Assembly: GCA_003245675.1 (NCBI GenBank)
Contig: QKCN01000038.1
Span: 1-40,064 of the forward strand
Source of the DNA: Bacteriovoracaceae bacterium
Lineage (GTDB): Bacteria; Bdellovibrionota; Bacteriovoracia; Bacteriovoracales; Bacteriovoracaceae
DNA: 40,064 nt
Direction of reading: 5' to 3'
This document shows, in pieces, positions 15,916 through 25,360 of this stretch. Each line of letters opens with the position of its first letter. Within the stretch, counting starts at the first letter, position 1. A model generated the notes under the pieces. The model made no database searches, was not told where the DNA came from, and worked only from the letters and a program-made list of their open reading frames with translations. Made by a program: the position numbers and the translations under genes.

Positions 15916-18081
15916 ATGGAGAACTCAAAATTTATTCACGAATCAGAAGTTTATCGACTACTGCAACGGTTTGATTTAAAAGTTCCCCTCTTTGCTTCTA
16001 TTACTTCAACGGTTAACCCCCAAGAAGAAGTTTCAAAATTCCCTTTTAAAGCAGGTGAGCCCGTTGTCATTAAAGGCATCGGAGATGATCTCTGGCATAA
16101 ATCCGATATAGGCGTACTCGCTTTTCAAGAGTACAGTGCTGATAGTCTTCTCAACTTCAACAGTGAAATTCAAAAAAAGTTAGAAGGCAAACACCCATGG
16201 ATCGAAACTTTAGTTTGCCAAAAAGTGCCTTTTCAAACTCGCTCTAATCTTCCTACTGAAGGCTTTGTCAGTCTTTCTATGGATAATGCTTCTGGACCTC
16301 TTATCACTATGGGGATTGGAGGTATTCACACTGAATACTGGGCACAAGTTTTAAAAAGTGAAATTCTCATTTTTTCACCTGAAGTCATGACGGCAGACCA
16401 AGCCTTTGAGCAGTTAAAGAGTCATGTGATTGGTCAAGTTTGGCTAGGAACTCTCCGTCAAGGAAAAGCTCTGACCACCGAGGCAAAGCTCAAAAGCTAT
16501 ATTAGTAACCTTTTTAAGCTTTCACTTCACCTCAAAAAAAATAATATCACTCTCCTTGAGATGAATCCTGTTGTTGTTGATACCGTAGGTGACTTTATGG
16601 CCCTCGATGGCGTTGGTCTTTTAGGAGAAGAAGCAAACACAATTTCAGCTCCATCCCTTCCCACTCAGTCTTTGCTCTCTCCTCAAACAATTGCCATTGC
16701 CGGAGTGTCGAGTAAGGCTGGTTCCTTTGGGACCTTGATTTTCAATAATATTCTCGACTCACAAATTGATAAGAAAAACATAATCGTGATAAAACCTGGC
16801 TCAGAAGAATTCCAAGGAATTCCCTGTGTCGAAAATATAGCTGCACTTAAAGAAAAGCCAGTTGATGTATTAATTTTAGCACTTCCCGCCCCCATTACGG
16901 TAGAAACAGTAGAAGAATTACTGAACCAAGGTGGCGGTGCTCAAGTTGTTTACCTCGTGGCAGGGGGAATTGGAGACGGTGCAGATAAAGAAGGACTTGC
17001 CAAAAAATTAAAAGATACTCTCGCCCAAAAAAGAAAAGAAGGAAAATGGACACCAGTACTCGTCGGCCCCAATAATCTTGGAATCGTTTCTTCTGCCCAA
17101 AAGCTATCCACTCTTTTCATACCGAAAGCGCGTCTCCCCATTACCTTTCATCCCCAAGGGAATATTGGTTTTATCAGCCAAAGCGGTGCTTTTTTCATCA
17201 CTCGTTTTTCCAATGGTCCTGAACTTCCGGTCAAGTATGGATTTTGCATTGGCAACCAACTAGACCTCAAAGCGGCTGATTTTTTAGAAGCATTCTCTTC
17301 TGATAAAGATCTTAAAGTTGCAGCAGTCTACACCGAAGGCTTTGATGAAAATGAGGCTCTGCGCTTTGCTTTAAAATCCAAAGAACTTAAAGCTCAAGGC
17401 AAACAAGTGGTGCTCTATAAAGGAGGACGTTCTCGCGCAGGCCAAGCGGCTGCCGCAGGTCACACAGGAGCCATGGCCGGAAACTATAAAATGCAAAAGA
17501 AGCTTTTCGAAGCAGCAGGCATTATTGTAACCGAAAGCTATGATGAATTTGCCAATATGCTCAACTTTCTCTCAACCAGAGAGCAGCAAACGCAAATCAA
17601 AAAAGTGGGCGTCATTACCAACGCAGGAAGTGAGTCTGTCGTTGCAGCAGATGTACTCGGGGACGAAGAAATGATTTTCCCTTTGAGCAAACAATGTGAA
17701 ATGGCCATCAACGACTATCTAAAAGAAGTCAAGCTCTCTGGACTTGTTTCAGCGGCTAATCCACTCGATCTAACTCCAATGGCTTCCGATGAAATTTTTC
17801 TAAAATCAGCGCGCATCATGCTAGAAAAAGAAGACATTGATGCCGTCGTGCTTGGAATGGTTCCTCTAACTGAACGCCTATCCGTTTTTACCCAAGAGGA
17901 TCGCCAAAAACTCATTTTGGAAATTCGAAAACTTAAAACTGAATTTAAAAAAGATATTTTAGTGGTTGTTGATTCCGGCAAAATGTACGAAGAACATCGC
18001 TCCATGCTCAAAGAAGCGGGAATCCCCGTGTTTACTTCAATTGAGGCACCTTTGCGATCAATTTTGCGTCTTAAGGTTTAA
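15916..18081 (+). CDS. ADP-forming acetyl/acyl-CoA synthetase, fused, with swapped domain order
   Basis: Catalyses acyl-CoA + ADP + phosphate to acid + ATP + CoA, reversibly, through a phospho-His intermediate. Residues 1-230 are an ATP-grasp (beta-type) domain with VVIKGIGDDLWHKSDIGV, MGIGGIHTEY and LEMNPVVVD. From about 253 comes the CoA-binding domain (IAIAGVSSKAGSFGTLIFN), then the succinyl-CoA-synthetase-like domain with GFISQSGAFF and AAAGHTGAMAG, whose His516 should be the phosphorylated residue, and a final Ligase-CoA-like domain to 721. Bacterial fusions usually run alpha-then-ATP-grasp; this one runs ATP-grasp first. Start supported by AAAGGAG five bases upstream. Operon with the Rossmann gene. 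Substrate is not determinable. Confidence 0.9.
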   Translation: MENSKFIHESEVYRLLQRFDLKVPLFASITSTVNPQEEVSKFPFKAGEPVVIKGIGDDLWHKSDIGVLAFQEYSADSLLNFNSEIQKKLEGKHPWIETLVCQKVPFQTRSNLPTEGFVSLSMDNASGPLITMGIGGIHTEYWAQVLKSEILIFSPEVMTADQAFEQLKSHVIGQVWLGTLRQGKALTTEAKLKSYISNLFKLSLHLKKNNITLLEMNPVVVDTVGDFMALDGVGLLGEEANTISAPSLPTQSLLSPQTIAIAGVSSKAGSFGTLIFNNILDSQIDKKNIIVIKPGSEEFQGIPCVENIAALKEKPVDVLILALPAPITVETVEELLNQGGGAQVVYLVAGGIGDGADKEGLAKKLKDTLAQKRKEGKWTPVLVGPNNLGIVSSAQKLSTLFIPKARLPITFHPQGNIGFISQSGAFFITRFSNGPELPVKYGFCIGNQLDLKAADFLEAFSSDKDLKVAAVYTEGFDENEALRFALKSKELKAQGKQVVLYKGGRSRAGQAAAAGHTGAMAGNYKMQKKLFEAAGIIVTESYDEFANMLNFLSTREQQTQIKKVGVITNAGSESVVAADVLGDEEMIFPLSKQCEMAINDYLKEVKLSGLVSAANPLDLTPMASDEIFLKSARIMLEKEDIDAVVLGMVPLTERLSVFTQEDRQKLILEIRKLKTEFKKDILVVVDSGKMYEEHRSMLKEAGIPVFTSIEAPLRSILRLKV

Positions 18082-18505
18082 AACACTTTCGCGAAATATA
18101 TAAATGGCGTGGTGGAGTTAAAATCGAAGCTCCGCCATATTTTTTGGGATCAACACTTTCAAGTTTAATTTCAAAAGAATCATCTATCCAAGTGCCATCT
18201 TCTTTTTTTACCTGAAAACCAACACTGCGATTATCCAAAGCTCCCTCTGTCACTTTGAAATAAGTCATACGGTAGAAACCTTCATCCACCCAAATAATAT
18301 CCTCTGGTTCTAAATCATAATCAACGTCATTGGGGGAAACCTTAATATTTTGAAATCGAGAAAAATCGAGACAAGATGCGACCTGATGTTTCGGTGGCAA
18401 ACTGCGTCCATAAAATTCGCTTTCCAGCAGTTCCAAGGCCATATTATTTGGCGATGCGAATGCTCCAAAGCTCATAAATAAAAGGCCGATGATGAAAAAT
18501 TTCAT
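18071..18505 (-). CDS. Small exported protein paired with the NlpC/P60-like hydrolase
   Basis: No family recognised. Signal peptide of about 17 residues (MKFFIIGLLFMSFGAFA), then a 127-residue secreted domain with two Cys (in VASCLDFS and near the end in SRKCFKP) that could form a disulphide. The ATG at 18505 overlaps the stop of the upstream hydrolase gene as ATGA and has AGGAA before it, so translation is coupled; a GTG two codons earlier is a poorer start. Its 3' end overlaps the convergent acyl-CoA ligase gene by 11 bases. Coupled expression right after a wall hydrolase suggests a partner, inhibitor or immunity role, which is inference only. Confidence 0.75.
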   Translation of the reverse strand: MKFFIIGLLFMSFGAFASPNNMALELLESEFYGRSLPPKHQVASCLDFSRFQNIKVSPNDVDYDLEPEDIIWVDEGFYRMTYFKVTEGALDNRSVGFQVKKEDGTWIDDSFEIKLESVDPKKYGGASILTPPRHLYISRKCFKP

Positions 18506-20046
18506 GAACACTTCCTCTTAATCCAGTCATCCTGCTCTAATTTGGGAATCTCTTCTTTATTAATAAGACAATTCTTTTTCATGCCAGGATCAAAATCCTT
18601 TAACTTTGTGGCATGCCTAATCACTTGCGCATTTTTACTGCTATTAGTGCTTAAATAGGGTCTATATTTTTCTAAGCTTTTTTGCTTGAGCTCTTGTGCT
18701 AATTCTAATTGTTTTACAATTCCCAATGCCCTATCAATTTGCATTAATATATTTTCATTGAGCGCAAAATGAAAATACTGATTATCTCGCCTTAACTGGA
18801 GTAGCTGCTCCTTTAGGGTATTTAAAACAACGGGACTGGAAGCAGCAACGGGCAAAATATCATTCAAGAACTCAACCTTACCTGAAAATTTCACGGGAGA
18901 AGTTAAGGAAATGACTGGCGCTGGATACAAAATGCCATCTAACAAATTTTGTTCAAATTCTTTGAAGTATTTCATACGGCAGGCTCTTTGTGCCAAATCA
19001 ATCATTTGAGTGCGTTGATAAGAACCTGGAAGATTAAAGACTTCCTTTGCTTCTCCTACATTAATTCCACGTCCACCAGAACTATGAATAATATCGAACT
19101 TAAAACGAGCGGGATCAACTGCCTGACATTTTTTAACGGCCTTATAGTACAAAGTCTTTTCTGGTGTTGAAGAATTTTGTATTTCTTTTATATCTGCTTC
19201 TGAAACTCGAATCAGTTGATTTACGCCAAAAGGATCTTCCTTGTTGTAGATCTTTTTGACCATCACGACGTGTCCCATTTTGCCCTCTCGCTGATCTTCG
19301 TAATTTAAAGCATCGCCTTCCTCTAAAAAGTAATCGCTTTGCTCAAAATCAGAATAGTCTAGCGCCTTCAAACAAGATCGCTTAGGGTAAGTTCGAGACA
19401 TTTTGTGAAGGGCCGTTGTGCTGCGGTTCCACAAAAGTCCCGACCACATTTCTGTTCCCTTAAATTTTTCGCCATAATTCCAATAGTCCTGAGTTTTACC
19501 ATTTACCGTTGGAGTGTCGCTATAGGGATACATGCGCAGCCCCGAAAGGGCCATCGAAGCAGAGTAAAAGGAAGAACAATCAATGGTCGTCTTCCCATTT
19601 TGCTTATGCAGCGTTAAAACTTTGCTTTGTTTGTTAATACTGGGCTCAATATTGCCATAGCCATGCTGCTCACAGGTACAAACCTGAGTGCGACAGGAGT
19701 CAAGCCTTGGACATTCTACGCTATCTGTTTCCTTCTGTTGTTCGCAATGCTTTTTCTGACGACTAGAAGCTAAATTAAAAGCACAACAATTACCTAAAGT
19801 CTGGATAGTTAATCTCCGCGCTCCATCTAAGGGGGAAAAAAGATTAAGGCTAGAAGAAGGATATGAGGGATAGCCTCCGTCACAGTAGCTGGAGAAATCA
19901 ACTGTTCCCCAATAATAAGTGCTATCTGACATTTTTTTCAGATAATTAACAACATTTCTCTCTTCCAAAGAAAGAGTCTCTTTCTGGACCTGAGACCAAA
20001 GAGATGTCGACAGTAAAAATAGAATCACAAGGATGAGAAATCTCAT
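18502..20046 (-). CDS. Exported NlpC/P60-like cysteine hydrolase
   Basis: Signal peptide (1-18, cut after LWS). A Cys-rich front part (eight Cys between 55 and 125) is followed by a probable NlpC/P60 (papain-like) domain: TTIDCSSFYSASMALSGL with Cys157, the loop EEGDALNYE, GKMGHVVMVKKI with His259 and FDIIHSSGGRG with His321 as third member. Such enzymes cut the peptide stems of peptidoglycan. A helical C-terminal region (about 390-514) is unassigned. The Cys-rich insert suggests folding in the periplasm with disulphides. Operon with a small exported protein by a 4-base overlap. Catalytic residues fit, overall similarity is modest, so CHAP-type amidase remains possible. Confidence 0.7.
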   Translation of the reverse strand: MRFLILVILFLLSTSLWSQVQKETLSLEERNVVNYLKKMSDSTYYWGTVDFSSYCDGGYPSYPSSSLNLFSPLDGARRLTIQTLGNCCAFNLASSRQKKHCEQQKETDSVECPRLDSCRTQVCTCEQHGYGNIEPSINKQSKVLTLHKQNGKTTIDCSSFYSASMALSGLRMYPYSDTPTVNGKTQDYWNYGEKFKGTEMWSGLLWNRSTTALHKMSRTYPKRSCLKALDYSDFEQSDYFLEEGDALNYEDQREGKMGHVVMVKKIYNKEDPFGVNQLIRVSEADIKEIQNSSTPEKTLYYKAVKKCQAVDPARFKFDIIHSSGGRGINVGEAKEVFNLPGSYQRTQMIDLAQRACRMKYFKEFEQNLLDGILYPAPVISLTSPVKFSGKVEFLNDILPVAASSPVVLNTLKEQLLQLRRDNQYFHFALNENILMQIDRALGIVKQLELAQELKQKSLEKYRPYLSTNSSKNAQVIRHATKLKDFDPGMKKNCLINKEEIPKLEQDDWIKRKCS

Positions 20047-20111
20047 AGAATTCTTATCGGTTGATCATTATATTTCTTTATTTTAAATACTACATTAAGC
20101 TATTGAAATAT

Positions 20112-20138
20112 AAGGAGAACCTCTGGGAGGCTCTCCTT
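20112..20138 (-). terminator. Intrinsic terminator after pyrG
   Basis: Hairpin with outer arms AAGGAGA/TCTCCTT and inner CCTC-TGG-GAGG, one mismatch between them, placed just after the pyrG stop. On the minus strand it is followed by TATATTTC, a weak U-tract. Confidence 0.65.
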
Positions 20139-20142
20139 AAAA

Positions 20143-21768
20143 TTAAGATTTTAGTTCAAAGGCTTTTTTTATGAAATCCCGGAAGATGGGATGCGGCTTA
20201 AAGGGCCGAGACTTAAATTCAGGATGATATTGGCAAGCAATAAAGAAAGGATGATCCTGAAGCTCTACCACTTCAACCAAATCCAATTTAGAATTCACTC
20301 CTGAAAAAATCATACCCGCTTCTTGTAAACGTCCGCGATATTCATTGTTCACCTCTAGACGGTGACGATGACGTTCTGATATTTCAACATTGCCATAAAT
20401 TTTTTGGGCCAAGGACCCCTTAGTAAGAGAGCAATCATAGGCACCTAAGCGCATATTGCCACCTTTAGGACCTTCCTTTTGCTGCCCTTTCATGTAATGG
20501 ATAACAAGTGCACCTTCCTCCGTAAATTCTTCAGAAGTTGCATTTTTTATATCGGCCACATGACGTGCATATTCAATAATGGCCAATTGCATTCCAAGAC
20601 AAATTCCAAAATAAGGAATTTTCTTTTCACGCGCATAGCGAATAGCTTCAATTTTTCCTTCTGTTCCCCGACTACCAAATCCACCAGGAACTAAAATAGC
20701 ATCGACGGCCCCCAAAATCTTGGATGTCTGAGCATCACCATCTAAAAGTTCATCTGCATCGATATACGTCGGAACCAATTTCACGCGCGAATGAATTGCC
20801 CCATGGCGTAAAGCTTCATCTAAAGATTTATAGCTCTCCACAAGATCTGTATATTTACCTACAATTCCAATTTTCACTTCGCCAATTGGGTTCTTCACAT
20901 TATAAACAACTTCTTCCAAAGCACGCATATCAGGGCTTGCCGTCCACATACTCAAAAGTTCCATCAACTTGTCATCTAAGCCTTGCTTATGAAACTCAAG
21001 AGGAAGTTCATAAATCGAAGGGACATCGATTGATTGAAAAACAGAGTCTTTGGCCACATTACAAAAAAGTGAAATCTTATCTACTAAAGAAGTCTCCAAC
21101 TCTTTTTCACTGCGACAAATGATTACCTGAGGGAAAAGACCAATGGAACGCATATCGCGCACTGAGTGTTGCGCGGGCTTTGTTTTAAACTCCCCTGCTG
21201 CACTCAAATAAGGAACAAGTACCAAATGAACGAAAAGAACATTATTGGGACCAACATCCAAAGCGAACTGGCGAATCGCCTCCAAAAAAGGCTGAGACTC
21301 AATATCCCCAACTGTTCCTCCAATCTCGCCAATAAGTAATTCACAGTCTTCTGCTGCAAGTTCAATTCTTCTTTTAATTTCATTGGTAATATGGGGAACA
21401 ACTTGCACTGTTTTTCCCAAGTATTTTCCTTCGCGCTCATTTTCAATGACGCGTAAATAAACCTGCCCCGAAGTAAAGTTATTGGTCTTCGACAAGGTCA
21501 AGGAACTAAAGCGCTCGTAATGTCCCAAATCCAAATCAGTCTCTGCTCCGTCATCCGTCACAAAAACTTCACCATGTTGAGTGGGACTCATAGTTCCGGG
21601 ATCTACGTTTATATAAGGGTCCATTTTAAGCATGTTGATTTTTATGCCACGTCTTTCAATCAATGCCGCGATACTTGCTGCGGCCAAGCCTTTTCCCAAA
21701 GAACTCGCAACTCCCCCTGTCACAAAAATAAATTTTTTCTTGGAATTTTTTTGCTTACGATTGTCCAT
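20143..21768 (-). CDS. pyrG: CTP synthase
   Basis: Makes CTP from UTP, ATP and glutamine in the cytoplasm. The synthetase domain starts with FVTGGVASSLGKG (P-loop-like, 15-27) and contains DPYINVDPGTMSPTQHGEVFV-type family text and EIGGTVGDIES. The class I glutamine amidotransferase domain has the nucleophile Cys390 in FGICLGMQ and the HPE triad part in CQYHPEFKSRP. At 541 residues it is full length. The start has AAGGGG upstream and overlaps the kdsB stop by 14 bases. CTP made here is the substrate of KdsB, so the pairing makes metabolic sense and is common in Gram-negative bacteria. Confidence 0.98.
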   Translation of the reverse strand: MDNRKQKNSKKKFIFVTGGVASSLGKGLAAASIAALIERRGIKINMLKMDPYINVDPGTMSPTQHGEVFVTDDGAETDLDLGHYERFSSLTLSKTNNFTSGQVYLRVIENEREGKYLGKTVQVVPHITNEIKRRIELAAEDCELLIGEIGGTVGDIESQPFLEAIRQFALDVGPNNVLFVHLVLVPYLSAAGEFKTKPAQHSVRDMRSIGLFPQVIICRSEKELETSLVDKISLFCNVAKDSVFQSIDVPSIYELPLEFHKQGLDDKLMELLSMWTASPDMRALEEVVYNVKNPIGEVKIGIVGKYTDLVESYKSLDEALRHGAIHSRVKLVPTYIDADELLDGDAQTSKILGAVDAILVPGGFGSRGTEGKIEAIRYAREKKIPYFGICLGMQLAIIEYARHVADIKNATSEEFTEEGALVIHYMKGQQKEGPKGGNMRLGAYDCSLTKGSLAQKIYGNVEISERHRHRLEVNNEYRGRLQEAGMIFSGVNSKLDLVEVVELQDHPFFIACQYHPEFKSRPFKPHPIFRDFIKKAFELKS

Positions 21769-22498
21769 TAAGCACCCCTTCTACTTTTAAGACATCTTCT
21801 GGCGTATCTACGCCCAAAAGTGTGTGTTTTGTCTCTATTGCTCCCAAACTAAGGCCCTGTCCTAGAGCACGCAGTTGTTCGAGTTTTTCTAATTTCTCCA
21901 ATGCCGTTGCTGGAGCCTTGGCAAACTTTGTCAAAGCCTCTGGACGGTAAGAATAAATGCCAATGTGCTGAAACCAATCATGCTCTACCCCATCCCTGCC
22001 ATGAGGAACGGAAGAACGCGAAAAATAATGGCACTTCCCTGTTTGATTTTCCCAAACAGCTTTAACCACATTTGGATTTGTAAAATCTGCTTCAGAAGAA
22101 TGGCGACGCTTTAGCATCGTCGTAATATCAAAAGGAGAAGTTAAATGAAATTCGGCCAAAGCCTTAATCTCTTCCCCTTTCAAAAGAGGTTCATCTCCTT
22201 GTACATTGATGATTAATTTATAATTTTGTATTTTCAAATGCCGCTCATAGGCTAAATGAATACGCTCCGATCCCGAAGGAACATCATCATCCACACGCAA
22301 TACTCTTCCTTGAAAAGCATAAACGTGGTCCTCAATGCGCTGATCATCAGTGACAACAAAAACATCAAAGCCCGATTGCACACAATTTTCATAAACCCTC
22401 TGGATCAAAGAAACTCCAGCGATAGGGTGCAGCGGCTTTCCGGGAAATCGGCTTGAAGCAAAACGGGAGGGAATCAGGATAACGATTTTGTCCTTCAT
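21755..22498 (-). CDS. kdsB: 3-deoxy-manno-octulosonate cytidylyltransferase (CMP-Kdo synthetase)
   Basis: Activates Kdo with CTP for lipopolysaccharide inner-core assembly. Family motifs: IPSRFASSRFPGKPL at the N-terminus (nucleotide-binding), VVTDDQRI, DVPSGSERIHLA, NVQGDEPLL and the C-terminal IETKHTLLGVDTPEDV. Length 247 is typical. First gene of the kdsB-pyrG operon; divergent from the small exported protein at 22604. It shows that this organism makes Kdo-containing lipopolysaccharide. Confidence 0.97.
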   Translation of the reverse strand: MKDKIVILIPSRFASSRFPGKPLHPIAGVSLIQRVYENCVQSGFDVFVVTDDQRIEDHVYAFQGRVLRVDDDVPSGSERIHLAYERHLKIQNYKLIINVQGDEPLLKGEEIKALAEFHLTSPFDITTMLKRRHSSEADFTNPNVVKAVWENQTGKCHYFSRSSVPHGRDGVEHDWFQHIGIYSYRPEALTKFAKAPATALEKLEKLEQLRALGQGLSLGAIETKHTLLGVDTPEDVLKVEGVLNGQS

Positions 22499-22603
22499 AC
22501 ATCTAACTTTCTGTTATGGATTGAATACTCAAGGTACTCTCTACTATGACAAAAAATTCCCATTACGGCAATGGAGAGGTGGGCCCATGTTATACTTTTT
22601 TTG

Positions 22604-22981
22604 ATGAAAAAGAATACTCTTGTAAGTCTATTTTTGATTCTGTTCTTTTCTTCTCCCGCCTGGAGCATTAGCACTTCTACGGGGGATTCAATGGACTATT
22701 CCATCGATGCCCTCCTTAATAACCCTAATGTCAGCGATCACTGCAAAGACTTGCTCAACCGCCGCAAAGAAAAAATGGACGTTCAGCTGAAAATTAAAGA
22801 TCTCATGCGACGAACCAAAAAATCCATAAAAATAGCCGATGGAAAACGTGAGGGCGCCAAAAAAACCCTTGAGGCTTCTTTTAGCAAATTATCGCAAAAT
22901 AATTACCTCACTAGCCTACGCATTAAAAGCCTAGAAGAAACGATTATCAAAAATGGCTGCCCCGGTATCGTTTTACACTAA
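22604..22981 (+). CDS. Small exported protein of unknown function
   Basis: Signal peptide MKKNTLVSLFLILFFSSPAWS, then about 105 residues that are mainly charged and helical (KIKDLMRRTKKSIKIADGK), with two Cys (DHCKDL and NGCPG) that could pair. No family recognised. The frame opens 33 bases earlier, but only the ATG at 22604 gives a proper signal peptide; no Shine-Dalgarno sequence stands close to it (GGAGAGG is about 25 bases away), so translation may be weak. A TolC-like gene follows after 86 bases. Confidence 0.65.
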   Translation: MKKNTLVSLFLILFFSSPAWSISTSTGDSMDYSIDALLNNPNVSDHCKDLLNRRKEKMDVQLKIKDLMRRTKKSIKIADGKREGAKKTLEASFSKLSQNNYLTSLRIKSLEETIIKNGCPGIVLH

Positions 22982-23067
22982 ATTTATGTCTTTTTAGACA
23001 TTTACACTCCCCATAAAATTTTATAGCCTTTTAGTACAGTTCTTAGTTTTTTTTGGGGGAATTACTT

Positions 23068-24537
23068 TTGAAGTTTATTGCACTGGTCCATTTAATCCTC
23101 TTCACTACTCTACCAAGTATTCAGTCTTGGGCCCAAACAGAACCTCAGGAAGAAACCAAAGCAAAAGTTATTCGCCCAACAGAAAAGCTCTCCCAAGGAG
23201 AACCCGCTCATCAATCTCGCCAACTAAGCCTTAAAGATACGATTGAAGAAGGCTTGCGCAACAATCAAGAATCCAAAGAACGCGATTATCAAAAAGCAAA
23301 ATTGGAAATCGGTTTTAAACGCAACTTTCATGCCTTTTGGTACCCTCAACTCAAACTCTCCATGAACTATGGCAATCAGCGCATTGACAGCCTCAAGCAC
23401 CTACGCAATCGAGGCAATACAGAGGAATCATCCACTCAAACCCCCCAAGGCTATCTAGGATTGGGATTTGATGACTATACTGTTTTCAATTGGGGCAAAG
23501 ACTATCAACAATATCTCAACACAAAAAAAACATTTGAACAGGATAAGGAAAAATTAGAAGTTCAGCGCCGCCAACTTCGCTTTGCTTTAATCGCTCAATA
23601 CTTCAATCTGGTTCGTGTCAAAGAAATCATGAACATCCGGTCGGAGCAATTACGCCAAGCCAGTTTCATCTACCGACTCGCTAGAGAAAAAGCAAGCCTC
23701 TCAAAAATCAGTAAGCAAGAATATTTAGAGGCAAGAGAAAATTTTCTAAAAGCACAGCAATACTATAATTCGGCCCAAGATGATATTTTTGAGCAAGAGT
23801 CAAATCTTTCCACCCTCATTGGGTCTGATAATACAAAATTTGTTCTCATCGATGTTTTGCGCTTCCGCAAAGTTCCAGTAACAAACCTAGAAGCCAAACA
23901 AAAAAGTCTTATTGGCAATGAACATATTCGCAATAGTAAAATTGAGCTAGAAAATGCAGTTCGCAGTTACGAGATTGCCAAAAAAGAAAATCTTCCTCTC
24001 CCTAAATTTTCAATCAACCTAGGAACCTATAAAAAGTTTTTAGGCAAAGACCATCCTGGAACTGGCTTTGAAACACATGATGGCAATAATGACATCGAGT
24101 TAGCTGCGTCGGTCAATATGACTTGGGATCTTTTTGGAAGTGAGGGCTTTTTTAACGAGAAAAAGCGCGAAGAAAGCTTTATCAACAAACGCATTGCCGA
24201 GATTCGCTTGCGGTCCTATAAAGACAGAGCTCAAAGTAAAGCCTCTTCTCTAGTTGATAACCTGATTTCACTAGAAAGAAATTATGACGTCTCGCTCCTA
24301 CGCAAAGAAAATGGCAAAAAATCTCTCGATACAACAATTGATAACTATATTGCGGGGAAATCCCCTTTCATCAATTTTTCAGAACAACTAGAAAACTACA
24401 GTGAATCTCAAATTAATTTGGAGAATGTAAAATTTCAACATCTCGTAAAAAAAATGGAACTAGCTGAGACAATGGGGATTGAAGACTTTATGGGTGCAAG
24501 CTTTGAAGATCTGGGAATTAAAAGGACTCTACTATGA
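23068..24537 (+). CDS. TolC-family outer-membrane channel protein
   Basis: Outer-membrane efflux/secretion channel of the OEP family. It has a signal peptide ending SWAQ, and the opening LSLKDTIEEGLRNN that is typical of the first OEP repeat. Long helices with Gln/Asn/Lys-rich heptads follow, and a second repeat begins near residue 290. Length about 489 is usual. I choose TTG at 23068 because GGGGGA stands eight bases before it and the product starts with a normal signal peptide (MKFIALVHLIL); a TTG 15 bases upstream is the alternative. The next gene overlaps by four bases. No inner-membrane pump or membrane-fusion gene is adjacent. Confidence 0.85.
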   Translation: MKFIALVHLILFTTLPSIQSWAQTEPQEETKAKVIRPTEKLSQGEPAHQSRQLSLKDTIEEGLRNNQESKERDYQKAKLEIGFKRNFHAFWYPQLKLSMNYGNQRIDSLKHLRNRGNTEESSTQTPQGYLGLGFDDYTVFNWGKDYQQYLNTKKTFEQDKEKLEVQRRQLRFALIAQYFNLVRVKEIMNIRSEQLRQASFIYRLAREKASLSKISKQEYLEARENFLKAQQYYNSAQDDIFEQESNLSTLIGSDNTKFVLIDVLRFRKVPVTNLEAKQKSLIGNEHIRNSKIELENAVRSYEIAKKENLPLPKFSINLGTYKKFLGKDHPGTGFETHDGNNDIELAASVNMTWDLFGSEGFFNEKKREESFINKRIAEIRLRSYKDRAQSKASSLVDNLISLERNYDVSLLRKENGKKSLDTTIDNYIAGKSPFINFSEQLENYSESQINLENVKFQHLVKKMELAETMGIEDFMGASFEDLGIKRTLL

Positions 24538-25343
24538 TGAAGTGGCTACTAATTCCCCTTTCACTTTGCTTATTTGTCACCTTCTCTCACGCAACAACTA
24601 TAGGAGATTCACCTGAAGAAGAAGCTTTTTATGAGCAACTTCTCGATGAAACAATGCCTCCAGATCAGCCTTTAAATGAGTTTAGAGAGAATCCTGAATT
24701 TTATCTGCAAGAAGAGCATATTGTTTACGACTATGACTCCTCTACTGGTCTAAGAGATAACTTTACTTATACTGGCTATGATAAGCACCGCATGTTAGTA
24801 GGCGCCCACATCAACCATGACCTGATCAAGGCTGCAGATCTTCTGGGACTTGATTTATCCTATGGCTTAAAACTAGGATCAGTCTGGGCCCTTTTTAATT
24901 TTTCCATTTTCAAATCGCGTTTCGATCTCGTGGCAGAGAATAACAATTCAGGAGCAAGCGGAGAGAATACAGAGGCAGAAGGCAAATACTCTCGCGCAGG
25001 AGATGTAGGAACAACAATCCAACAAATCGCCCTCGGAGCAGGAAAACGCTTTCGCCTTGCCAGCGATTTTTTTAACTCCGATAGTTTTTTTGAAAGCATC
25101 AATGTTTATGCGAGCTATAACATTTTTCAAGATGAGCTACGCAAAATCGATTACAGTGGCTACGGTCTCCGTGCCGATTACGAACTTCAACACCGAACGG
25201 CGGCTCAATTCTTTTACGGGGTCAAATTAAGCTACAACTGGGCCATTGTCCAAAGAGAAAAAATTGATCTAGAGCCTCACAACGAACGAAGCCTGAGTCT
25301 TTCCTGGCTTTCTGCAGGACTTTTCTTAGGGCTTTTTTACTAA
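24534..25343 (+). CDS. Predicted outer-membrane beta-barrel protein
   Basis: Signal peptide MMKWLLIPLSLCLFVTFSHA, an acidic linker (about 25-65), then alternating strands (LSYGLKLGSVWALFNFSIF, RTAAQFFYGVKLSYNW) ending in Phe-Tyr, the usual C-terminal signal for barrel assembly. No named family. The start ATG overlaps the stop of the TolC-like gene (ATGA), so the two are probably made together; a role beside the channel is inference. The purB start follows after 17 bases. Confidence 0.7.
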   Translation: MMKWLLIPLSLCLFVTFSHATTIGDSPEEEAFYEQLLDETMPPDQPLNEFRENPEFYLQEEHIVYDYDSSTGLRDNFTYTGYDKHRMLVGAHINHDLIKAADLLGLDLSYGLKLGSVWALFNFSIFKSRFDLVAENNNSGASGENTEAEGKYSRAGDVGTTIQQIALGAGKRFRLASDFFNSDSFFESINVYASYNIFQDELRKIDYSGYGLRADYELQHRTAAQFFYGVKLSYNWAIVQREKIDLEPHNERSLSLSWLSAGLFLGLFY

Positions 25344-25360
25344 TTCTTTAGGAGCCTTTC

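Noticed and set aside
20724-21122. 132-codon plus-strand frame opposite pyrG
   Set aside because: Lies wholly within a strongly conserved gene on the other strand; no start signals.
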